Below are positions 28,698 to 41,373 of a DNA stretch of 64,000 nt, piece by piece. Under the pieces are notes generated by a model. That model did not search any database, was not told the origin of the DNA, and saw nothing but the letters and a program-made list of their open reading frames with translations. Within the stretch, counting starts at the first letter, position 1. Each line of letters opens with the position of its first letter. This DNA comes from Calliopum simillimum (lineage: Eukaryota; Arthropoda; Insecta; Diptera; Lauxaniidae). Where the stretch lies: NCBI GenBank assembly GCA_951812925.1, contig OX638369.1, forward strand, positions 1,860,001 through 1,924,000, read 5' to 3'. Made by a program: the position numbers and the translations under genes.

Positions 28698-31600
28698 ATG
28701 CTGACGTTTATTTTCTTATTGTTTCAAGTTTTGAGTGTAATTGGATTTCGAAACGATGAGTACATTCTAAGAACTGATAGGTGGGTTTCATAAATAAAAA
28801 CATTGTAATTAAGAAACCTTTACGATGCAACACAAAATTTTAGTCTTCCTGACGATCTCAACTTTATGCCGACACTTGGCAATGGTCATTTGGGTTTCAC
28901 CGTCTATGGTGATGCGATTTTTATGAATGGTCTCTACAATGGTCTCGCTGGTGACAGCCGCCGAGCACGCATTCCCAACTGGCTCAACATAAGCATCAGC
29001 AGCGATACATTTACGGGCAAAGATGTGCAGCAGTCATATGAACTTAAGCTGGAAGACGGGTTTTTCCGTTCATTGCACAAGATAGCAACCGCTCATGGTG
29101 ATACCATAAGTGTAGAAGAGCGTAGCTATAGCCATCGCTTTTATACGCGCGCTTTGGTTTTCGAATTGATTGTGAGGCGAACGAACGCAGAAGGTGAATT
29201 GTAATTTTTTTAATTAATTAAATTACCATTAATCATTTACTTACCTACATACATATGTGAAATTGGAACTGCACAGAGGCATTTACATTTCATTTGAATT
29301 TAAATCCCGGAAATGCAAGTGATGCCATAAATTTCACTGAAATCGGAAATCAGATGCTTAAGGGGAATACACTCGTTGTAGAACATGAAAGCTTTCAAAA
29401 GGAAACGCGATCTGTTTTTGTTGTGTTCAGCGAAGATTTTAAAAGTGAAAAGCTTTTGGAAATGAAAATTGGTGAGAAAGATCTCTACTATCGACATATA
29501 ATAACAATCGACGAGCGTCGAGACGTCGCTCGCAAGGAGATGGATGATGGTAAATATGGAATTTTGTGATAAGTGGTGATAAGTGGGTTGTCCACTTGTA
29601 TTATTACATTTATATACACTGTAAGAAAATAATTACAAAAATAGAAATGAGAAAAAGAGCAAATGTCGAATACTTTAATCAGCCTTTAACTTTTATACAT
29701 TTGTTATTACTTATGTAGTACTGGCGACAGATTCAAATAATTTGCTAGAACTTCATGTCAATGAGTGGAGGAATTTTTGGAATGAGTTCAGCATAAATGT
29801 TGGAGGAAATATAGAACTTGTAAGTACATATTTGTGATTTATTTTCAAGTCAATACCTTAACTTAAGTCTCTGGGCCCAAAATTTCTCAAGTTAGTCTCC
29901 TAAGAATTTAAACGTTAAAAAGGCTTAAAAAAAGAATTTTTTGTAGCTACTATACTTACTTAAGTAATTATTTTTTTAATCAGGAAATAAAATAGGTTTT
30001 TTTGGGACGAAATTGTTCATATATTATTGAAAATCTTTATTTCAAATAAAAAAATTGAAATTTGAGCAACTTTTTCGCCTCTGAGAAAATAATAAAAAAT
30101 ATGCTGGTACTTTCCACATGTCTAGAAAATATATCCCAGAATTGATATTGGTTCAAAACTTATTAACAATATAGTGTGCCGTGCAATTCTTTTTTCAGTA
30201 GTAGAGTAAAACAAGGCATCTTACGAAAAATGTGCATATGACATAAAATGCTTAGAATCACCTAAGGATTGCGGTTGAGTTTTTTTTTGGAATTTTTTGG
30301 AACATATTTATTTTTTTTTTTTTTGGACCAATTTTTGAAAAATTATAAAATGCCTCAGAAAATTCTGAAAAAGTTAATTTGTATTCTTTGGAAAACTGTA
30401 AGCATTTTATGTTATATACACTTTTTTCGTAAAATGCCTTGCTACTGAAAAATAACCTTCACGGCATCACTATATTGTTAATAACTTTTGTTTGAACCGA
30501 TATCGATTGCCCCAATTTTTTCTGGGATATAGTTTTAAAGCAAGTGGAAAGTATCCACATATCGTTTTGTCAATTGTATACTATCCTATCTTTTTTTTTA
30601 AATTTCTAAGAGAGCTAGAAAACAGTTCAGAGCTCCATTACTTTTGAATTTTACAGACATTTTTTTCTTCCATTGAACAAACAGAACCTATAAAATAGAA
30701 GAAAAACATTTTTCCAAAATTTAATAGTAATGGAGTTCTAAGCTCTTTTTTATCTCTCTTACAAATTAAGAAAAAAGATAGAATAGTTTACAATTGACTT
30801 GACGATATTTTTTATAACTTTTTCCGAAGCGGATCAGTTGCTTAAATTTTTATTTAACCTTTATAATTAATAGAATAAAAGTGGTTTTTATCAACGTCAA
30901 ATAGTTTAAATTTTAAAATATTTTTAATTCTTCAAGAGATTTTGGGGCACATTTGACTTTTGCCGAATGGGCATATTTGACGTTCGTCATATATATGAGT
31001 TTGTGTATTTTATAAGATTTTCTAGTTTTATCTTTTTAAAGATATGGTATGCCACTACAAAATGGGCGAACAGAGATTGTAGAAGTAATGAGCTATACTT
31101 CATACAAGATCAGTTTTTTGAGAAGAGTTTCACCATTAAATTGGGTTTTTATAAAACCTGAAAAGGAAGATGTTTGCTTCGTTAATACATACATACTTAT
31201 GATTTGTATTTATGTACACGGAAAAAACTAAACAGTAAAAGTTCATTGAAAATCCCAGTATTTTTTACTGATTTTTTCAGTAACTGTGCGCCCGTAAAGA
31301 AAAACCGTATTTTTTACTGATTACATACAGTAAATAAAAAAAAAATATTAATATAAAAAAAAATTTATGTTGATGGTGTCGAACTTAAGACCTTTGTGTT
31401 TCTAGGCGACGCTCTATCTACTGAGCTACTGTAGCACTTTCATTTCAATAGCTTATTGCTTAATTTAAATTATTTTTAAAAAAAATTTTTTACAATCTCA
31501 ACCAGTAATAATTGAAATGTATTCTAAGCAAATATTGCAGAGCACGCTGGTATTTTTTCATGCGAAAAGTTTTTACTTCTCTATTCAATAGTTTTCACTG

Positions 31601-34380
31601 TTTATCTCTGTACTTTTTGAAGATTAAACCGTATATTTTACTTTCTTGCCGTTACTTTTTCATGAGAATTCAGGAAAGTAATTGAATTACTGAAACAAAC
31701 CGTAATTTTTCATGAGATTATTATTACTTTTTGCTATTTGAAAATCAATTTTTCCAGATCATTTTTTTGAGTGTATGTATTAATGTTTTTGTGCTATTTT
31801 TGTGAGTGTCAAATGTCAATTGAAAAAAAATTAAAAAAGGACTCTTAATGCAGTATTTTAAAAATTGTTTTTTTCTTGGTTTTAATCATAAATAATCAGT
31901 GTTTCAGAAACAGTAAAGAGTATTAAGATCGTGCAATAATTTTCAAAGATACAGGTCTTTGAAAATTTAGTGTCAAATGTGCCCCAGCCTCCCCTACTAG
32001 ATGCTACAAAAAATAATTTTTTTTGAAAGCTTTTTTTACGTTTAAGCTCTAAGGAAGCTTACTTGAGAATTTTTTGGCTTTTGGCGAGATTTATAAAAAC
32101 AATTTCTAATTCCATTAATCTCCTGTATTTTTCATGTATTTATTTCATGAAAGAGTCATACAATTAATGCCGCTATTTTTTACCTTGCCAATTCTTTACC
32201 CTCACAATCGGCAAATCAAAAAAATTTACTCTATTTCGGTCTAAGCCCAACCGGTCTCGGGCGTGGCAATCTTGATGCCGATTATGAAGGGCATAACTTT
32301 TGGGATACAGAAATATGGATGCTACCCGTCGTTAGTCAGCTATCAACAAATTGGACTAAGCAACTTTTTGAATATCGGCTGCAACATTTACCAGGAGCTG
32401 AATACAATGCACAGCTTACAGGTTTTCAAGGGGCAAGGTATGAATGTAGTATATGTAATTAAATAATTGGCAATTTGTTGTTCCTTTACTTCCACCAAAT
32501 TAAAGATTCCCATGGGAAAGCGCTTTCACGGGCTCAGAAGTCACAAATAAATGCTGCCCCGAGGTTGCACAATATCAAATTCACATTTCAGCCGACATCG
32601 CATTTGCGTTGCAACAATTTTATGCCATGATCAACGATCGTGAATGGCTTTGTAACAATGCGTGGCATCTTCTTGAAAAAATCGCGACATTTATAGTGAG
32701 TCGCGTAGAAGAAGACAAAGTGACCGGAGATTATCACATCAAAAGTAAGGCAGATTTTTAAACTCAATGCTGCTTCATTTCTATGTATTTCTGTTTCAAA
32801 TTCACAGATGTAATGGGCCCTGATGAAGATCATTGGAACATTACCGATAATGTATATACAAATGTTGTTTTTAAAGTTGCGCTCAAATTTGCCAGGTAAG
32901 TGAGATGCAAACCCTTCGAGCATACATCTTTAGATTCTTCCATAGCTTTACGCAAAAACAATGCCAAGCAAAGACAAACAACCGTAGTTCTATTTGGGAA
33001 AAGATATCAAAAGGCTTAGTGGTGCTTTATGATTCACATTTGGACTATCACCCAGAGTATTTGGGTTATACACTTAATAAGCAGGTTAAACAAGCTGATG
33101 TTGTGTTGCTGGGGTTTCCACTGCAGTACCCAATGAACTTGTTTGTAATTCTAAATATTTTTACTTTGCAATTTATAACTTCCTTTTAAATTGAAGAACT
33201 ACGCAACTACATGATCTCAAATTTTATGAGAATGTTACACGCTCATCAGGACCTGCAATGACTTGGTCCATGTTTGCTATTAACTATCTAGATGTTGGTG
33301 ATATGCAAAAAGCAGATTTTTATTTTGAAAAAAGCTTTCAGAGCTATGTACGTCAGGAATTTAAGGTACTTAAGTTGCAAGTTGTTAAGTTTTGTGTTTG
33401 CACATTCCTTTTTTTATGGCTTAGGTTTGGAGTGAAACCATTATCGGCTTTCATGGTTCAGCTAATTTTCTAACTGGAATTGGTGGTTTTCTGCAAGCAA
33501 TACTGGCTGGTTATGGTGGCATACGGTATCATCACAGAGGTGAAAATGGAAACACTATGGAAATAAAAAAACTCCGATTACTTCCAAACACAAATGAATT
33601 GAGCATAAAAGGTCCGAAAATTTTCGAATGGTCAAATCATAAGAATAGCTTGGAAATTTCAGATTTCCTTACTGAATTTTATAGCCGCATATAGGGGTGG
33701 GGTATTTCGTGTTTATGAATTTACGAAACTGAACTTTTTTTTTCTAACACTTCAGGATAATGAAGTTAGTAGGAGGTGATAAGACCCCATAATCGGCTAT
33801 AAGAACCAAGACAAGCCAATACATAGACCGTTTATTTTGAACGTGGAGCATGTCCAAAACGAGGCAAAAGTTATGTCATAATATGTATTGGCTGACATTT
33901 TGTTAGAATTGAATAAAATTAATCTTTGTTTTCACGAAAAGTTTACTTGATATTATGGAATTGATGGCGTTAAGTTGAAAAAATGATATCGGTCCAATAA
34001 CTGATCATTATGGCACATAGTTTGTATTAAATTTCTTTTGCCTCGTTTCGGACTTGCCCCATTTTCATAATAAACGGCTCATATAATGAATGATATGAAA
34101 ATTTAGGTATAAAATTTGCCGATGCAATTTTTAAGTTGCATGCCACTAATGAGCGTAGCAGCTTAACGTGCATTTCGCTGGGGAAATACAAATTGGAGCT
34201 GCATAACGGAAACGAAAGAGTTTTACTTCAAGAAGGATACAAGAGTAAGTTGATTGAAAAATTGAAAACAATTTTCTTACTAAAAAAATTTCATAACTTT
34301 TTTTTATTATTTTTTAAGCTGATTTTGAAGGAACAGTACTCATCAAGATTTTGAACGAAGAAGTAGAGAATGGAAAATAG
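28698..34380 (+). CDS. Protein-glucosylgalactosylhydroxylysine glucosidase (GH65, PGGHG/ATHL1-like)
   Basis: This family removes glucose from the Glc-Gal-hydroxylysine units of collagen-type proteins. Twelve exons join in phase: 28698-28780, 28844-29193, 29277-29549, 29719-29819, 32154-32437, 32506-32744, 32808-32895, 32946-33140, 33197-33365, 33425-33611, 34107-34244 and 34319-34380, giving 722 aa (human about 737). The start at 28698 gives a hydrophobic signal-peptide-like MLTFIFLLFQVLSVIG. Family landmarks: MPTLGNGHLGFTVYGD, GLYNGLAGDSRRARIP, GHNFWDTEIWMLPVV (Asp320), FPWESAFTG, VMGPDEDHWN (Glu450), KQADVVLLGFP, GPAMTWSMFAINY and VWSETIIGF (Glu598). The three acids align with reported catalytic residues. 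Intron 4 (2.3 kb) is full of repeats. The donor after 33611 (GTCCGA) is weak; reading through it ends at 33694 (683 aa). Confidence 0.93.
30090..30570. repeat. Foldback in glucosidase intron 4
   Basis: The inverted arms share AAGGCATCTTACGAAAAATG, TTAACAATATAGTG and CCCAGAA / TTCTGGG blocks, with the centre near 30330. The same wording (GGCATCTTACGAAAAATGTG, CTTAGAATCA) occurs at 46346-46410, so it is an interspersed family. An outer mirrored pair GGGGCACATTTGAC (30942) / GTCAAATGTGCCCC (31973) brackets further repeat sequence. Confidence 0.65.
31214..31775. mobile_element. TIR-like element with internal tRNA-like segment
   Basis: It begins near TACACGGAAAAAAC and ends in a loosely mirrored TTTTTTTGAGTGTA. 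CAGTAAAAGTT and TTTTTTACTG motifs lie inside. On the minus strand at 31379-31437, TAGCTCAGTAGATAGAGC matches box A and TTAAGTTCGACACC resembles box B. It resembles the 2074-2764 element in layout (AC-rich end, A run, tRNA-like centre). Boundaries are approximate. Confidence 0.45.
33821..34085. mobile_element. MITE in glucosidase intron 11
   Basis: ATAGACCGTTTATTTTGAA and TTCATAATAAACGGCTCATAT are inverted ends. The inside carries GTTTTCACGAAAAGTTTACT, as in the copies at 9933-10210 and about 36170-36331. It ends about 20 bases before the exon 11 acceptor, so it may affect splicing. Confidence 0.75.
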
Positions 34381-34796
34381 AAAAGAAAGTTAAAGTTAGA
34401 GAGATAGAGAGAGTTGTTAATGATAATGAATTAAGAATAAATTGACGACAATTAAGAAAATGGCAACTATACGGACACATTCTTTAGTTTTTTATTTTGG
34501 AATTTCGTTGGATTTTAAATTCAGACGTCACTATTAAAGATCGTTTTTGTGCAGAGTATTTTGTACCGATTAAGATTTATAATTTCAAACTAAATTGCTT
34601 GAAAGGAACATTTCACAAAATTTTATCGCAGCAGAAATGCAAGGATATATTCAAAAAAGTGGAGCATGTTGTGCTGCCGTCTCATCAAAGACGTTTGTGC
34701 AGCAAAATGCTATGTACATAATAAGTCCGTTCGTTGAAAAAAAAAACTTTTCAAAAATTTATAAATTTTTGTACAATTTCAGAAAATTTTATCTGA

Positions 34797-35670
34797 GCGG
34801 TTCTGAAGCTAAAAATTTAAATTTAATTGAAAAACAAAAATTATATAAGATTTTCAAAAATAATCAGGTGGCAACCCTAAAAATTTATGTTGGACTTATA
34901 AATAGTTTATTTAAGTGTCTTAAGACTAAATTTTATTTTTTTTTTAAAACATAAATGGTTTAAGCAAAACTGAAAAAAAAAAAAAAAAAATGGGTTGGAA
35001 CACCGAAAGTTTTGTACAATTTAAAAAAAGTGTATCTTATGGCTAGTTTACATAGACATTCATAATCAAAATAATCACATATTTGGTGATTATTTTAATC
35101 ATGAAATGAATGAGCAAACGATGGCACTTCACGAAATCAACCAAGTTGTGTTGTAAAATGTTCCACAATTTGTTCCTTTAGAGAGTAAAACAGTTTTAGT
35201 TTAGAAATCTACGAGATGGATGAAATAAATGGTTAATAGAAATATTTGAATCAGTACCTACAAAATTTGAGAGACCGAACAAAATAACTCACAGTTTGAC
35301 ACAAATTTGTCACATGAAAAACTAATACAAAAAAGTATAAAAATAAATAGCATTAAAAAAGTAGTAAAATGGTACTAGTAATCTAAAATCACATGAATGT
35401 GAACAAAATATAGTTTTAATCATGAAGCAAAAAAATTCATGATTATTTTGATTATGAATGTCTATGGTAAACTGGCCCTAAGCGTTTCTGAAACTAAAAA
35501 TTTCAATTTAATCAAAAAAAGTAAGAATTATATAAGATTCTCGAAAATAACCAGATGGCAACCCTTAAAATTTATGTTGAATTTTTGAAAAGTTTATTTT
35601 AGTGTTTAAGACTAAATTCAAATTTTTATTTTTCAAAAAAATAGTTTAAGCAAAACTAACAGAAAAAAAC
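34797..35670 (+). repeat. Direct duplication of about 190 bp, second copy split by a MITE
   Basis: 34797-34990 and 35480-35670 are diverged copies (shared AAATTATATAAGATT, GGCAACCCT, AAAATTTATGTTG and GGTTTAAGCAAAACT-type wording). The 5' part of the second copy (GTGTATCTTA at about 35030) is separated from the rest by the MITE at 35041-35477. Confidence 0.65.
35041..35477. mobile_element. Foldback MITE (GGCTAGTTTAC ends)
   Basis: GGCTAGTTTACATAGACATT and its complement ending GGTAAACTGGCC bracket arms with ATTCATAATCAAAATAATCA in both orientations. No coding sequence is present. The exact target duplication is unclear. Confidence 0.8.
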
Positions 35671-35970
35671 ATGGTGGAAAATGACAAAATGTTGCAAAAA
35701 CAGTATAATCACAATGAAAATAGCAATTATTTTTCAAAAAGTTGAAACTGGTGGATAGCCCCTAATTGTTTATTGATTTAATTATAATCAAATAATATGT
35801 TTAGTAATTTAAAAAAAACTTGCACTGAGAATAACACACACTTGCGTGACACTAAGCGGAGATAGTCTAAAATGAGGGACCAATTTCTATGTATGTCAAT
35901 TCTATAAAAAAAAATTTTTCTTCGAATAGTTAACACAGAAAAACATTAACTGAAATATATATGCATAATA

Positions 35971-38228
35971 GGGTGGGCCAAATTGTATGGAGGAAATTTT
36001 ATCGACCTCTGCTACCCCCCTATGTGAAAGCTCATTCAATTTTATGAATATTTGCCCAAAGAACCATACCTCTATGTTCAACTTTAGTTCGGCGCATTTT
36101 GGATTGAAAATTTTACCTTGCGTTTGATTTTATTTTTATACTTAATTTTCAAAATTCTTATAGAGACAAAAGTAATATCATAATATTAATTGGCTGGTAT
36201 TTTGACAGTAATTCATAAAACTGGGTTCTGTTTTCACGAAAAGTTTACTTGATAGTGTGAAATTGATGATATTTATTTAAAAAAATTATATCGGTCAAAT
36301 AACCGATTTCAAAATAAACGAGTCATATTTTTACATGGATTTTTTCAATCAAAACACCAACCCAAGTGTTTTTGGATGCTAGGATGCCGAATCTGACATT
36401 CATTTTTTTCCAAGGCGTCATCTAGTGGCAGTTTTAGGAAATAAATTAGCCTCTTTTTTTAATTTTACAGAACAACTAGCTGGCCTGATTGCGACTTCGT
36501 TCGCCCATTCCCGATGCCTTTACGTACGAAGTCGCATCCATCTCCACGTTCCTCTCTTCCAATCACCAAGGTTTTTAAAGATCCATGTATCAACTTTTGT
36601 AATCATAGCTCCCATAGGTACAGAGATTTAGCATTTTATATATTTTTTGTATGAAGGGTGAAACTCTCCCTTCTCACCCCCCACCCAAGTTTTTCAAAGT
36701 AAATGGTAGATAAAATATTCATGAATGTACCAATTTTTATAACGATATCTGCGATATGTGAAGAAATATAACATTTTGTGTATTTTTGAAAAGTGGATGC
36801 AATTCTGCTACACCCAATATCCCCCAAGTTTTGCATGGTGAATGGTAGATATGTACATTATGCATAAGTCCATCAACTTTCATAATCATAGCTTGTATAA
36901 CTGAAGAGATATAGTATTTTTTCGTATGGGGGGTGCAACCCCCGTTCCCTTCAGTGGCATCTCACCCCCTTAAGAACCTTCTACAGACCATAACAAACAA
37001 TTTAAAAAAAAAGTTATGTAAATCGGCCTTGTAGTTTCCGCGTTCATAAGCTACATACGGACACCATTTCATTTTTATATATATAGACTAGCTGGCCTGG
37101 TTGCGACTTCGTTCGCCCATTCCCGATGCCTATACGTACGAAGTCCCATCCATCTCCATCGTCCCTCTCTTCCAATCACCAAGGTTTTTAAAGATCCATG
37201 TATCAACTTTTGTAATCATAGCTCCCATAGGTACAGAGATATAGCATTTTCTATATTTTTTGTATGAAGGGTGCAACTCCCCCTTCTCACCCCCCGCCCA
37301 AGATTTTCATAGTAAATGGTAGATAGAATATTAATGTATGTACCAAGTTTTATAACAATATCTGCGATATGTGAAGAAATATAGCATTTTGTGTATTTTT
37401 GAAAATTGGATGCAATTCTACACCCAATATCCCCCAAGTTTTGCATGGTAAATGGTAGATATGTACATTATGCATAAGTTCATCAACTTTCATAATCATA
37501 ACTTGTATAACTGTAGAGATATAGCATTTTTTGTATTTTTTTCGTATGGGGGGTGCAACCCCCGTTCCCCTCAGTAGCATCCCACCCCCTTAAGAACCTT
37601 CTACAGACCATAACAAACAATTTAAAAAAAAAATTATGTAAATCGGCCTTGTAGTTTCCACGTTCATAAGCTACATACGGACACCATTTCATTTTTATAT
37701 AATAGAAGATAAGGGTATCTCTTATTTGGGAAAAGTCAAAATTTTATATCGCGCTCCCCCAGAATCGAAAGACTTTGAGAAAAAAATGAGATCCCCCAAA
37801 GGACAGGTTTTTTTAAACGAATTAACCTGTGCCACGAAGACATTCAAATTTAAATGAAAATTAACATAGATTTTATATACTTCTTGTTTTAACTTGCTGG
37901 GAATCGCGTTGCCTGAAATATTTTTCGCCATCAAATGTGTATCTTATTATTTTTCGGGTCGCTGAACACGATACAAGTGTCAAAATTAAATTTTGACAGC
38001 TGTCAACGGCTACACGTGTCGACACAAGCTACCGGTTTAACCTCCATTTCTCGGTGTTTTGAATTGAAATCAGCTGTCAAAATTTAATTCGTCGGTTAAG
38101 TCTTAATTGCTTTCACTGTAACTCCGTAACGGTACTTTTTACAGTTATGAAATTTGTAGAGAAGATGCGTATGGATATGAGCTTTCACATAGGGGGTAGC
38201 CGAGGTCAGTTTCCAAATCGGCCCACCC
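35971..38228. mobile_element. Large TIR element (GGGTGGGCC ends) filled with other repeats
   Basis: GGGTGGGCC at 35971 and GGCCCACCC ending 38228 are flanked by TA. The arms share GCTACCCCCCTATGTGAAAG / CTTTCACATAGGGGGTAGC. Inside lie a MITE remnant (about 36170-36331) and two tandem copies of a 612-bp repeat. GGGTGGGCCATATAA also occurs alone at 6404. Confidence 0.75.
36475..37700 (+). repeat. Two head-to-tail copies of a 612-bp interspersed repeat
   Basis: ACTAGCTGGCCTG(A/G)TTGCGA starts at 36475 and 37087. Each copy ends with ATACGGACACCATTTCATTT and TATATA. Such ACTAGCTG-start, TATATAGA-end repeats with GTAAATCGGCCTTGTAGTTT near the end are widespread in arthropods; some are RTE-like retroelement tails. 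I cannot fix the class. The copies differ by scattered changes and small indels, so the tandem arrangement is not recent. Confidence 0.75.
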
Positions 38229-39899
38229 TAATGTCGTTCAAGTTTTTTTTAGAAAATAACGTAATATGCGAAACGCGCAAATTAAGTGCACTAAGAAGCC
38301 GTTAGGAATAGGACGGACAAAGGTTTTATGTTATAATTTCATAGTAAAATATTAAGAATTATTTTTTTGTAAGCTATTCGTGGAGAACCTCTTGGCAAAT
38401 ATCTGTATTAAATAGATAAAATATCAAATTTTAAATTTAAACACGGTTTTGAGCCCCGACATATTGAATGGTACATTTTTGGAGAATCACTTATATACAA
38501 ACTAAAATCCAGAATCCACGGATTCGTTTTCAGCGATTAATATAGTGCACCAGTATTCATGCATAATTAAAAAAAAAAAAAAATTTCACATCAAACTCAA
38601 ATTTTCACGGATTTCATAGATGATCCCTTTGTGGTTATAAGGTCTTCAGTTATTTAACGGTATGTTAAGAAACTTCTTAAATCTAAACATTGTAACCAAC
38701 CTCTATACATTTTTCCTTTTACCGTAATAACTGTTATCACAGAACAAGAAGCTTGCGTTTCTAAAATGCTTTAAAAGGTTCCCATAAAACTCTATAAAAT
38801 CTTTCGACTCTTTCTCTAATTGCTACAATTTTCATAAAATTTTATGAAAATTTATATGATTATAACATGAGTTTCACGCAAGATTCCACCATTGTTGTCT
38901 TGACCATTAACATTTTCTTTTTTGGCAGTTATGAAGTTGGGCTTAGAACATTTAAAAACTTTTGACCTCCCACTGTGCAAAAGCCGGCAGGAAGAACAAA
39001 GGGGAAAATAGCGGGATAACGAAAGGGGAAACAACACTAATTTCTGGGAGTTTTTGTTTTGTTTTTAATACTAATGTTTTATGTTCAGAGTTGGGCTTAA
39101 ATAATAATAATAATTTAAAATATCATAAAGGCAACAACAATAACAGCTATTTACACTTGTTTGTTGTAGTCAAAGTTAAGTGAAGTCATCAAAAAAGTTA
39201 TAGCTTTGGGGACAACAACAACAACAAGAAAAGAAGTGAAAAAAGTATTCTGTGAAATTTTGTTTTTATAATTTTTTATTGTTATTAAACGTATCTACCA
39301 TATTTTTTTTTTTTATCATATTTCTTAATTACCCCCGATCGACCCAAGTTAATGCGTTCTTTGTGCGTGTATTTATGTATGTAATTGTGTGAATGTATGT
39401 ATGAATGCGTGTAATGCGATGTAGCTTGGGAGTTGCTATATAATTATGATGATCATGTTGATGATGATGATTATGATGATGATTATTATGATAATGATGT
39501 GTCTAATTTTATTGGTGCGAGTACGTATCACCAACCACTACGTCAATGTCTGTCTGTCTCTCTACTTAACCATAATTTTACGACCTTACTGAAATATTAA
39601 GCCACACCATCAAGTCAAGTTGATCTGAGCCGGGAGTTTAGTTGAGTCAAGTCGAGTCATGGTAGCAAAAGTAAATTAAAGTGAAGTCGTATTGCCAACA
39701 TTACAAAAACAAATACAACAACAGTGAGAAGTCCACATACCCATTGACAGTGACTTTTTAATTTTATTATTTTTGGTGTTGTTGTTGTTGTTATGTATAT
39801 TTTTAAATTCTAGCGTGTTTTTTTACAACTTTAATTTTTGGTCACATTAAATGTTCAGTGAAAAAATTAAAGCGAGACAAAGTACTCATACATGTACAT
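38229..39899. other. No gene seen; simple repeats
   Basis: CAA/GTT runs (39140-39230, 39710-39790), an ATG/GAT microsatellite at 39440-39500 and GTATGT runs at 39360-39420. Frames are short and repeat-derived. Confidence 0.5.
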
Positions 39900-41373
39900 T
39901 AGACTGGTACAAATTTGTATGTAAAACAAAAAATTGCTTGGAGTTGCACTCCTATGGCATCAAAATGTTCTCTTTAATGTAAATAAGCACTCCGTAAAAT
40001 TTGATCCATCTCAGAGAATATTTGATGCATCCTAAACCATTTAAAAACCAAAAGTATTTCAGAATATGAAAAAAATTTTTGTTTTAAAAGTTAGGAATTT
40101 CAATTTCTTTTATGGGTTTTGAGCCGCTAAATGCGAATCTGCAATTTATTTCTCCATAAGTTCTATAATTTTGGAGATATTGTTCATTCTATTTCGTATC
40201 TTAAATTTCCACTTTTAATGCACGGTGCTCTTGAACAGTCGATAGGTTTTTTGGCTATGTGGAGAAAATTTGTGAATGGGGTTTCATTTGTATTAGTTTA
40301 GTGGTCTGAAAAATGCAAACCCCGGAATCGTAGCTGATCATCCCCGCGAAATATCGCAAAAATACATATCCCATATAAAATAAAAAAAATTCAGAAAAAA
40401 AACGCAACAAACAAACATAAAAATAGTTGTTTTTAATGTATTTTGCAATGCTGAATCCGAATCCAGCCTTAAAATTGCTGTATCTTATACGGTTTTTGAG
40501 ATATCTTAGCCTAAACAAAGAAAAAAAGCTGACGCAATGTTTTATTGTTGTGTTTTGGAGCTATATAACAGGACGCATATCCGTAAATTCTGATGCAGAA
40601 ATGGAAAGCTTTAATCAATCTTTTAAACCTAGTTCAAATTATGTCGATATCTTTATTTTTCTCGGAGATATCCTAACCTAAAAAGTTAAAAAAGTGCAAA
40701 AAACGTGTTTTGTCATTATTTCAGTCTACGATATTTCAGAGAAAAATTAAGCTATTGACATAATTTAAATGCGGTTTTAAAGAAAAAAATTGTTACTTTT
40801 AGATAGTGTATTTAATTTTGAGTATGAATGTTCTATATTCTAGTTATATAGCTTCAAAATATAGCAAAAAACGGTCTTTTTTCTTTGTTTAGGCTAAGAT
40901 ATCTCAAAAACTGTATGAGATATAGCAATTTTAAGGCCGGATTCAGATTCAGCATTGCAAAATACATTAGATATAACTATTTTTATATTTGTTTGTTGCG
41001 TTTTTTTTTCGATTTTTTTTAATTTTTATATGGGATATGTATTTTTGCGATATTTCGCGGGGATGATCAGCTACGATTTCGGGGTTTGCATTTTCCACAT
41101 AGCCAAAAAACCTATCGACTGTTCAAGAGCACCGTGAATGGTCAATATCTTCAAAACTACAGAACTAATAATACCGCAAAATCGACATAAAAAGTTTAAC
41201 AGCTTATTTTAAAAGAAATTTTTTTTTTATATTCAGAACCGGTTTTCGATGTTTAAATTGTTTGGGATGCATCAAATGTTCTCTGAAATGGATCAAATTT
41301 TACATGGTGATTATTTGCATCAAAGAAAACATTTTTGTGCAATTTCAAAATTTTAAAGTTTTTAACCACCCTA
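39900..41373. mobile_element. Giant foldback, arms of about 700 bp
   Basis: TAGACTGGT and ACCACCCTA are the imperfect ends, with TGTACAT and ATGTACA outside. The arms share CGCGAAATATCGCAAAAATA, GCTGATCATCCCCGCG, GGATGCATCAAATGTTCTCT-type blocks and TGAGATATCTTAGCCTAAAC in inverted order. Open frames inside arms are mirrored and non-coding. Confidence 0.75.

Noticed and set aside
40255..41137. Two similar open frames containing FFYMGYVFLRYFAGMISYD
   Set aside because: They are the two arms of the foldback read in opposite directions, so the likeness is structural, not a gene pair.
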